Positions 21,180 to 26,443 of a stretch of DNA of 26,443 bases are shown piece after piece. Source of the stretch: a virus; IMG/VR virus record IMGVR_UViG_3300005515_000451, positions 1-26,443 of that record. One strand, given 5' to 3'. The first letter of the stretch is position 1; the number at the start of each line of letters is the position of its first letter. The translations under genes and the position numbers were made by a program. The notes under the pieces were generated by a model. The model had not been told where the DNA came from, did no database searches, and saw nothing but the letters and a program-made list of their open reading frames with translations.

Positions 21180-22129
21180 GTAACAGCGCCATGACCTGGG
21201 CCTGGTCTCAGCGCGACCCGTCGCCGGGCGCGTTGCTGGTGCTGGTCGCTCTGGCCGACCACGCCGGCGACCATGCCGGCGAGGATTGGACGTGCTTTCC
21301 GAGCGTCGAGCGGCTGATGGATTTCACCAATCAGAGCCGCGCCACGGTCGAGCGTCACCTCGCCTGGCTGGACACCGAAGGCTTCATCAGCAGGACGAGG
21401 CGTAAGCTCGCTGGTGGGCGATTGGGCGTCTACGATTACGTGCTGCACCGCGTCCGTCGGGTCGATCCGGCCCCCTCGGCCGAGGTCGACTCCGGGCGTG
21501 ACCACACGTCAAATTGCAGCATGGACCATGCGTCAAATTGCGGGTCCACCATGCGTCAAAATGAGGGAAGCCATGCGTCAAATTGCGGCATCTCTATAAC
21601 CCCCATAGAACCCTCAGTAGAACCCTCAGAGCGCGAGCGCGCGAGCGACGACGACGTCGAGAGGGTCGCGGCCGAGGTCTTGGCCGCTTGGGGCGAGCAC
21701 CAGCACCGGTCGAGTCGGCGAGAGGTTGCCAAGGCGCTGCATCGCGAGGTCAAGGCTGGCGCGGACCTGGCCCGGATCAAGGCGGCCTGCGTCTACTACG
21801 CCGCTCGCCGATCGATGTGGGGCGTCTCGTCCGTCCCCCTCGCCCCCCACAAGTTCGTCGCCGAGGGCCGATGGGAGACGATCGCGGGCGTCATCGACCG
21901 TGGCGATGGCTCGGCGGGGGCGCGAACGGCGTTCGCTTGCGCGAAGGTCCGCGCCGCCGTGGTGGCCGAAAAGGGCGATGCTTTCGCCACCAGCTGGCTG
22001 GACCCCTGCGGTTGGGTCGAGGCGACCAAAACCATAACCCCCGGCCTGCGGACGCGCGGCGACAAGCTGAGATCCGAGGTCGGTGACGTGTTGAAAATCC
22101 TGGGCGTACGAGTGGAAGGGCAAGGCTGA
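21176..22129 (+). CDS. Phage replication initiator-like helix-turn-helix protein
   Basis: A 317-residue protein. The N-terminal 85 residues form a replication-O-type winged helix: LLVLVALADHA and CFPSVERLMDFTNQSRATVERHLAWLDTEGFISRTRR. A low-complexity linker (about 100-160) follows and is encoded by DNA carrying four iteron-like repeats. The C-terminal half (EVLAAWGEHQHR to KFVAEGRW) is helical and could bind the helicase loader or helicase, as in lambda O. No separate DnaC- or DnaB-like gene is visible next to it. Its ATG overlaps the methyltransferase stop and its stop overlaps the NusG-like start. The initiator role is inferred from the domain and the internal repeats. Confidence 0.75.
   Translation: MSNSAMTWAWSQRDPSPGALLVLVALADHAGDHAGEDWTCFPSVERLMDFTNQSRATVERHLAWLDTEGFISRTRRKLAGGRLGVYDYVLHRVRRVDPAPSAEVDSGRDHTSNCSMDHASNCGSTMRQNEGSHASNCGISITPIEPSVEPSERERASDDDVERVAAEVLAAWGEHQHRSSRREVAKALHREVKAGADLARIKAACVYYAARRSMWGVSSVPLAPHKFVAEGRWETIAGVIDRGDGSAGARTAFACAKVRAAVVAEKGDAFATSWLDPCGWVEATKTITPGLRTRGDKLRSEVGDVLKILGVRVEGQG
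21504..21590 (+). repeat. Four iteron-like repeats: probable phage origin of replication
   Basis: CGTCAAATTG occurs at 21507-21516, 21531-21540 and 21576-21585, with a one-base variant CGTCAAAATG at 21554-21563. The wider unit is close to ATGCGTCAAATTGCGG. Spacings are 24, 23 and 22 bases, about two helical turns. Copy 3 is in another reading frame than copies 1, 2 and 4, so the conservation is at DNA level. An AT-richer stretch with two TAGAACCCTCAG repeats follows (21606-21630). As in lambda, the origin would lie inside the initiator gene. Confidence 0.72.
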
Positions 22130-22704
22130 TGGGCGCGATGTTGAAGACGGAAGTGGTGGTGTCGAGCGCTCAGGAAGTGGCCGTTGAGCCGGCTCCCGTG
22201 CGGCGCTGGCGCGTGGTGCAGACCAAGCCCCATGCGGAGCGGGTGGCCAAACAGAACCTCATCCAACAGGGATTTGAGGTCTATCTGCCGATGGCGCTGA
22301 CTGAGGAAGAGGCGACCCCTCGACGGCCCAAGCGTCGGATGATCCGGGCTTTCATCCCCGGCATCCTGTTCGTGCGGTTCGAACCGACTATCGACCAGTG
22401 GCGGTCGATTGGGTCGACGGTCGGCGTTAGCGCGGTGATGATGGTGGGTGACAAGCCCGCCTCGGTCCCTGACCGCGAGGTGCAGACCATCATGGATCGG
22501 GAAGAGGCAGGTATGATCCGCCTGGCTTCGCGGGCCTCGGTCAAGGCTACCTGGAAGCAAGGTCAGGCCGTCCGGCTGGTCGGCACGTCATGCGACATGG
22601 ATGCCGTGTTCGAAGAATTGCTTGACGAGAATCGGGCCGTGATATTCGTAGAGCTTCTCGGGCGCATGTCCCGACAGGTTGTCACTCCGCTCCTACTGAG
22701 GTGA
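22129..22704 (+). CDS. NusG/RfaH-like transcription antitermination protein
   Basis: A 191-residue NusG paralogue. After a 25-residue leader, the NGN domain begins WRVVQTKPHAERVAKQNLIQQGFEVYLP and continues through IPGILFVRF, the core strand that binds RNA polymerase. The C-terminal 47 residues (GQAVRLVGTSCDMDAVFEEL onward) match a KOW domain. The size and gaps agree with specialised NusG proteins and not with the housekeeping copy. It is the last gene before a strong hairpin and the packaging genes, so it may let polymerase read through into the late genes. ATG overlaps the upstream stop (TGATG). Confidence 0.87.
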   Translation: MGAMLKTEVVVSSAQEVAVEPAPVRRWRVVQTKPHAERVAKQNLIQQGFEVYLPMALTEEEATPRRPKRRMIRAFIPGILFVRFEPTIDQWRSIGSTVGVSAVMMVGDKPASVPDREVQTIMDREEAGMIRLASRASVKATWKQGQAVRLVGTSCDMDAVFEELLDENRAVIFVELLGRMSRQVVTPLLLR

Positions 22705-22750
22705 GCAGGAGTGCGGTAGCCGTTCCAGACCCCGCCATCATCTGACATCC

Positions 22751-22783
22751 CAGAGCCCGCCGCGATCCACGCGGCGGGCTCTG
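22751..22783 (+). terminator. Strong hairpin downstream of the NusG-like gene
   Basis: A perfect 14-bp stem (CAGAGCCCGCCGCG at 22751-22764 with its complement at 22770-22783) closes a 5-base loop ATCCA. It lies in the 95-base gap between the NusG-like gene and the HNH gene. There is no T-run after it, so it is a weak intrinsic terminator at best, but the stem is very stable. It may stop or pause early transcription. Confidence 0.6.
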
Positions 22784-22799
22784 CACATCGGAGCGGACC

Positions 22800-23216
22800 A
22801 TGCCTGACATGCCGCCCAACTATCGGCCGCCGTCCGCGCCGACGCGGCGCGAGACGAACAAGGCGGCTGACCATCGGCGCGGATCGGCCCGACAGCGCGG
22901 ATACACCACGGCCTGGGACAAGGCGTCCGCCGGCCACATCCGCAACGACCCGCTCTGCCGCTACTGCGACCTGGCGGGCGACACCGTCCCCGCCACACTG
23001 ACCGACCACCTCTATCCGCATCAAGGTCAGCAATGGCTGTTCTGGCTCAAGCTGTTCTGGGTCAGCTGCTGCAAGCCCTGCCATGACCAGTGGAAGCAAC
23101 GCCTCGAACGCCAAGGCCTGATGGCTCTTGATGACCTGGCCCAACGTCTGGGCCTCCCCACCCTGGCCGCACACCTCGCGGACCTCGCTCGCCAGGGTCG
23201 CGACCCACGCGACTGA
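22800..23216 (+). CDS. HNH endonuclease of the packaging module
   Basis: A 138-residue HNH protein next to terminase. The motif shows CRYC (about 53-56), TDHLYPHQ with the catalytic His, and CKPCHDQW with the CxxCH zinc knuckle and final His. The order fits the HNH proteins that assist terminase cleavage at cos in HK97-like phages. GGAG lies six bases before the ATG. The C-terminal part (ALDDLAQRLGLPTLAAHLADL) is helical. Its location directly before the terminase small subunit gene is typical of cos phages. Confidence 0.88.
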   Translation: MPDMPPNYRPPSAPTRRETNKAADHRRGSARQRGYTTAWDKASAGHIRNDPLCRYCDLAGDTVPATLTDHLYPHQGQQWLFWLKLFWVSCCKPCHDQWKQRLERQGLMALDDLAQRLGLPTLAAHLADLARQGRDPRD

Positions 23217-23324
23217 CCCCCCCAGGGGGAGGGTCCGAAAGTCCAACCTTTTGCGAAGGGACCGGCAGCTCAACACCGCGCAAGTTTGCGCGAGTTTCCG
23301 GGATCTTTTTTTTGGAGACCCACC
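23217..23324. other. Candidate cos/terminase-recognition region
   Basis: The 108-base gap between HNH and TerS holds a C/G-run block (CCCCCCCAGGGGGAGGG), GGTCCGAAAGTCC, the perfect inverted repeat CGCGCAA-GT-TTGCGCG (23277-23292) and eight T residues (23306-23313) just before GGAG. In HK97-like phages with an HNH gene beside terminase, cos lies in or near this gap. Exact cut sites cannot be seen from sequence alone. Confidence 0.45.
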
Positions 23325-23885
23325 ATGACGCGAGGGCCGAAGCCCAAGCCTGCTGGCGTGCGGTCTCAGATCGACGCCGTTCGCAGCAAGCGCGCCAAGA
23401 AGGCCCCGGCCGCCGAGGCGGTCGAGGTCGTTACCGTCGGCGGCGTTCGTCCGCCGGCTTGGTTGAAGGACGAGGCGCTGGCTGAGTGGAATGCTCGCGC
23501 TGGCGCCATGGTCGCCGCCAAGCTGCTGACCGTCGCCGACATCACGCCGTTCGCGCGCTACTGCCGGAACCTGGCGCTGTGGCTGAAACTGCGCGACGAA
23601 ATCGACCTGGCCGGCGTCCGGTACGAGACGAAGTCGAACCACGGCGACCTGCGCCGCCTCGATCCCGGGTTCATGGCCGCCGATCGGCTGGAGCGCCAGT
23701 TGCTGGCGACCGAAGACCGGTTCGGCATGAACCCGGCCGAGCGCCAGCGCATCGTCGCGGCGCGGATCAACAGCGGCTCGGGCGACCTGTTCGCCGGGGC
23801 CGACGGCAAGCGCGAGGGCGACCCGGCGACCAAGGCGGCCGAGCCCGCCAAGCCGATCGAGTCGCCCGTCGGAATGCTGAACTAG
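23325..23885 (+). CDS. terS: Terminase small subunit (P27 family)
   Basis: DNA-recognition subunit of the packaging motor, 186 residues. The N-terminus MTRGPKPKP and a basic stretch, then PPAWLKDEALAEWNARAGAMVAAKLLTVADITPFARYCRNLALW (about 44-87), is the helical core of P27-type small terminases. The C-terminus is flexible and basic/acidic. GGAG seven bases before ATG 23325 decides the start over an upstream in-frame ATG at 23286. It should bind cos DNA and pass it to TerL, which starts four bases after its stop. Confidence 0.9.
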   Translation: MTRGPKPKPAGVRSQIDAVRSKRAKKAPAAEAVEVVTVGGVRPPAWLKDEALAEWNARAGAMVAAKLLTVADITPFARYCRNLALWLKLRDEIDLAGVRYETKSNHGDLRRLDPGFMAADRLERQLLATEDRFGMNPAERQRIVAARINSGSGDLFAGADGKREGDPATKAAEPAKPIESPVGMLN

Positions 23886-23889
23886 CGCC

Positions 23890-25632
23890 ATGGCGGCGAA
23901 GTGCGCGGCGCCCAAGCGTCCGCTGGCGCTGGCCCGCTTCCCGAACGCGACCTGGGATGCGGCCGACGGCGTCTGGCGCGACGGCGAGTACTGGTACGAC
24001 GAGGCCACGGCCGACAAGGCCGTGCGCTTCTTCCACAACCACGTCTGTCTGACCGAGGGCGAATGGGCCGGCAAACCCTTCATCCTGGAAGGCTGGCAGG
24101 AACACGACATCGTTCGCCCGACCTTCGGGTGGAAACAGGCCGATGGCCGCCGCCGCTTTCAGCGGGTCTTCATCTGGGTCGCCCGGAAGAACGGCAAGAC
24201 CGAACTGGCCGCCGGTATCGCGCTGCTGATGCTGCTGGGCGACGGCGAGCCCGCCGGCCAGGTCTTCTCGATCGCGGCCGAGAAGGATCAGGCCTCGCTG
24301 GTGTTCAAGAAGGCCGCCGCGATGGTGGCCTATTCGGAGACCCTGAGCGCCGCCATCGACTGCATGCAAAAGGCGATCTACTGCCCGCAGTTGAACGCCT
24401 CCTTCCGCCCACTTTCCGGCCGGCCGCAGGGCAAGCACGGGCTGAGTATGTCCGGCCTGGTGGGCGACGAGGTCCACGAATGGCGTGACGGCGACCTCTA
24501 CACCTTCGTTCACGACAGCGCGGCGGCCCGCCGCCAGCCCCTGGAAGTCCTGATCTCAACGGCCGGCGTCAAGGGCACGCACGGCGAAGAGGTTTGGGAG
24601 GAATGCCAACAAATCCTGTCGGGTGAGATCGATGCGCCCGACACGCTGGTCATCGTCTACGCGGCCGACCCCGACGACGATTGGACCCAGCCGGAAACCT
24701 GGCTGAAGGCCAACCCGAACCTCGGCGTCTCGGTCAAGCGCGACGCCTTGGCCCTGGCCTGTCGCCGGGCGCAGCAGCTGCCGCGCCTTGAGAACGACTT
24801 CAAACGCTACAGGCTGAACATGTGGACCGAGCAAGCCGTGCGCTGGCTGCCGATCGACAGCCTGGACGACGAGGGCAACAAGTTCGGCTGGGACCACTGC
24901 ATCGGCGGCACCGACTGGCGGGCCTTGGAAGAGCGACTGAGGTTCAAGCGGTGCTTCGGCGGGCTCGACCTGTCGGCCGTGCAAGACCTTTCGGCCCTGG
25001 TCTGGTGGTTTCCGGTCCAGGAAGGGCTGGAGCGTCCGGCCGTTCTGGCGCGCTTCTGGAAGCCGGCAGGTCTGATCAAGGACCACACCAAGCGGGACAA
25101 GGTCCCGTACAACAAGATGCTCGCCGACAGTAAAGACCCACTGTTGTCGGGGTCGCTGCTGACCACGCCGGGCAACGTCATCGACCACGAAGCCATCCGC
25201 GCCCGCGTCCTGGCCGATGCTGAGCTGTTCCGCGTCGCCTTCCGCGACGAGAAGCGCGAGGCCCACCAGGGCGGCATCGCCATCGACCGGTTCGACGCCA
25301 CCGAAACCCTCGTGAAGCTGCAGGGCGAGGGCATGCCGGTCGCCAAGTTCGGTCAGGGGTTCGTGTCCATGAACGCCCCGGCCAAAGCGCTTGAGCGCCT
25401 GGTGCTGAGCAACGGCTTCCACCACGGCGGCCACCCCCTGTTGCGCCGTCACGCCCAGGCGGCGGCCGTCGAAACCGACGCCGCCGGCAACATCAAGCCG
25501 TCCAAGGAGAAATCGACCATGCGTATCGACGGCATCGCCGCCCTCTGCATGGCGCTGGGCATTTCGGCGAGCGACCAAGGCGCGGCCCCACCGTCGCCCT
25601 GGGAAGATCCCGATTTCAGCGTGGCCGCCTGA
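23890..25632 (+). CDS. terL: Terminase large subunit (HK97/Terminase_1 type)
   Basis: ATPase and nuclease of the packaging motor, 580 residues, full length. The ATPase half has the Walker A-like ARKNGKTE (98-105) and Walker B GLVGDE (189-194), followed by EWRDGDLY and the coupling motif region LISTAG (221-226). The nuclease half has the RNase H-like acidic residues Asp360 in GGLDLS and nearby Asp366, with further acidic residues later (IAIDRFD, around 465). The frame is intact. Its stop overlaps the portal start (TGATG), as in many siphophages. All visible motifs indicate an active enzyme. Confidence 0.96.
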   Translation: MAAKCAAPKRPLALARFPNATWDAADGVWRDGEYWYDEATADKAVRFFHNHVCLTEGEWAGKPFILEGWQEHDIVRPTFGWKQADGRRRFQRVFIWVARKNGKTELAAGIALLMLLGDGEPAGQVFSIAAEKDQASLVFKKAAAMVAYSETLSAAIDCMQKAIYCPQLNASFRPLSGRPQGKHGLSMSGLVGDEVHEWRDGDLYTFVHDSAAARRQPLEVLISTAGVKGTHGEEVWEECQQILSGEIDAPDTLVIVYAADPDDDWTQPETWLKANPNLGVSVKRDALALACRRAQQLPRLENDFKRYRLNMWTEQAVRWLPIDSLDDEGNKFGWDHCIGGTDWRALEERLRFKRCFGGLDLSAVQDLSALVWWFPVQEGLERPAVLARFWKPAGLIKDHTKRDKVPYNKMLADSKDPLLSGSLLTTPGNVIDHEAIRARVLADAELFRVAFRDEKREAHQGGIAIDRFDATETLVKLQGEGMPVAKFGQGFVSMNAPAKALERLVLSNGFHHGGHPLLRRHAQAAAVETDAAGNIKPSKEKSTMRIDGIAALCMALGISASDQGAAPPSPWEDPDFSVAA

Positions 25633-26443
25633 TGTTCGGCCTGTTCAAACGAGGCGAACGCCGTTCGTCGTCACTGGAGAATCCCGCCGTTCCTCTGAGC
25701 GCGGCGGCGGCGATGGAACTTTTCGGCGCCTGGCGGTCGGCCTCCGGAACGGTTGTCACCCACGACAACGCCGACCGTGTTCCGGCGTTCTGGTGTGGCG
25801 TCAACTTCATCGCCGCGTCGGTGGCCAGCCTGCCGGTCGGGGTGTTCGAGGGGCCGCGCGAGGCGCGCGTGCCCGTCATCAGCGACCTGACCAACACCTT
25901 GGACCTGGTCATCAACGACGAGCTGATGACCTCGTTCAGCTGGCGGCAGATCATGATGTGTTCGGCCCTTTCACGGGGCCGGCATTACACATTCATCGAA
26001 CGAAACCGGCGCGGCGACGTCATCAATCTGTGGCCGCTCCAGTACGACAACATGACGGTCGAGCGCGTCGCCGGCCGCAAGCGCTATCGCTACAACGACG
26101 CCGGCCGTACGGTCATCTATGAGCCGGCCGATATCATCGATGTCGTCTGGAAACTGAAGGACGACGGCATCTGCCACGTCGATCCGGTCGCAAAACTGGC
26201 CGACACCCTCGGTTTGGCCTTGGATGGCCAGACCTATTCGTCGCGCTTCTTCGCCAATGGCGGCGTTCCACCTCTGGCCTTGGAGGGAACGGCCGCCTCG
26301 CCGGGCGCTATCAGCCGAGCTCAGGCCGACACGGCGGCGGCGATCAAGGCGGCGCACAAGGAAGGCCGCCACGTCCTCTATATGCCGCCCGGGCACAAAC
26401 TGTCGCCGGTCGGAATTGATCCCGAAAAAGGTCAGCTGCTGGG
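25632..26443 (+). CDS. Portal protein, HK97 type (3' end outside window)
   Basis: Dodecameric ring protein at the capsid vertex through which DNA is packaged. The first 270 residues are present and the frame is open to the edge. VPAFWCGVNFIAASVASLPVGVFE (about 51-74), the basic GRHYTFIERNRRGDVINLWPL (about 116-136) and DIIDVVWKLKDDGICHVDPVAKLADTLG (about 167-194) are typical of HK97-family portals. The ATG overlaps the TerL stop by one base, so the two are cotranslated. The next genes would be the prohead protease and major capsid protein. Confidence 0.94.
   Translation, partial: MFGLFKRGERRSSSLENPAVPLSAAAAMELFGAWRSASGTVVTHDNADRVPAFWCGVNFIAASVASLPVGVFEGPREARVPVISDLTNTLDLVINDELMTSFSWRQIMMCSALSRGRHYTFIERNRRGDVINLWPLQYDNMTVERVAGRKRYRYNDAGRTVIYEPADIIDVVWKLKDDGICHVDPVAKLADTLGLALDGQTYSSRFFANGGVPPLALEGTAASPGAISRAQADTAAAIKAAHKEGRHVLYMPPGHKLSPVGIDPEKGQLL

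Larger units (their letters stand above)
8106..26443. mobile_element. Integrated HK97-like tailed prophage (left part)
   Basis: Everything from the tRNA fragment at 8106 to the right edge fits one temperate siphovirus. It has a boundary att site, integrase, excisionase-like gene, leftward early block, S24 repressor with Cro-like gene, replication protein with internal iterons, methyltransferases, a NusG-like regulator, and an HNH-TerS-TerL-portal packaging module. Transcription diverges from the repressor region (minus strand to the left, plus strand to the right). The prophage is incomplete here: capsid, tail and lysis genes and the second att site lie beyond 26443. No gene in it is obviously disrupted, so it may be inducible. 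Confidence 0.93.

Noticed and set aside
21504-21590. Short spaced repeats that could be taken for a CRISPR array
   Set aside because: The conserved unit is about 10-16 bases, period 22-24, only four copies and within a coding gene; iterons fit better.
22563-24110. 515-codon minus-strand frame
   Set aside because: Runs antisense across NusG-like, HNH, TerS and TerL genes, all well supported; no domain seen.
24556-25578. 340-codon minus-strand frame
   Set aside because: Antisense to the terminase large subunit.

Overview
The window joins bacterial chromosome to an integrated tailed-phage genome. The DNA is GC-rich with alphaproteobacterial-looking genes: a serralysin-type RTX protease, an IS6-family insertion sequence and an Rhs protein with a Sec signal. 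Many prophage genes start with GTG or overlap the previous stop. I read it as a Caulobacter-like alphaproteobacterium, by inference only; no marker gene fixes the genus.

Host part (1 to about 8105). On the minus strand lie the 5' part of a secreted RTX metalloprotease (cut by the window edge), an IS6-family element (about 1339-2161) and an AT-richer gene-poor stretch with inverted and tandem repeats (2162-2658). A three-gene minus-strand cluster follows: a small secreted protein, a 1434-residue Rhs protein whose AT-richer C-terminal tip carries an HETTH metallopeptidase motif, and a lipoprotein whose ATG overlaps the Rhs stop codon. This is the layout of a polymorphic toxin with a lipoprotein immunity candidate. 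Next to the prophage is a plus-strand remnant resembling the C-terminus of a serine recombinase.

Phage boundary (8106-8152). The 3' part of a tRNA-Arg(CCG) gene, without its 5' part, marks one prophage attachment site. A tyrosine integrase lies just inside it. The intact tRNA should be at the other prophage end, beyond the right edge.

Phage leftward block (8222-16340, minus strand). Tightly packed genes encode integrase, an excisionase-like HTH protein, a C5-methylase-like protein, an HNH protein, a probable dATP/dGTP pyrophosphohydrolase-like protein, a ParB-like protein, a DUF2303 (YfdQ) protein and several small membrane or unknown proteins.

Phage switch (16340-17840). An S24-family self-cleaving repressor lies between two identical 15-bp palindromes, one at the leftward and one at the rightward control region. 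A Cro-like gene and a CII-like regulator start the rightward operon.

Phage rightward block (17391 to end, plus strand). Small early genes lead to a beta-type DNA methyltransferase, then a replication protein gene containing four iteron-like repeats (a probable phage origin) and a NusG-like protein. A strong hairpin separates this from the HNH - terminase small - terminase large - portal packaging module of an HK97-like siphovirus. The portal gene runs off the right edge; head, tail and lysis genes must lie beyond.
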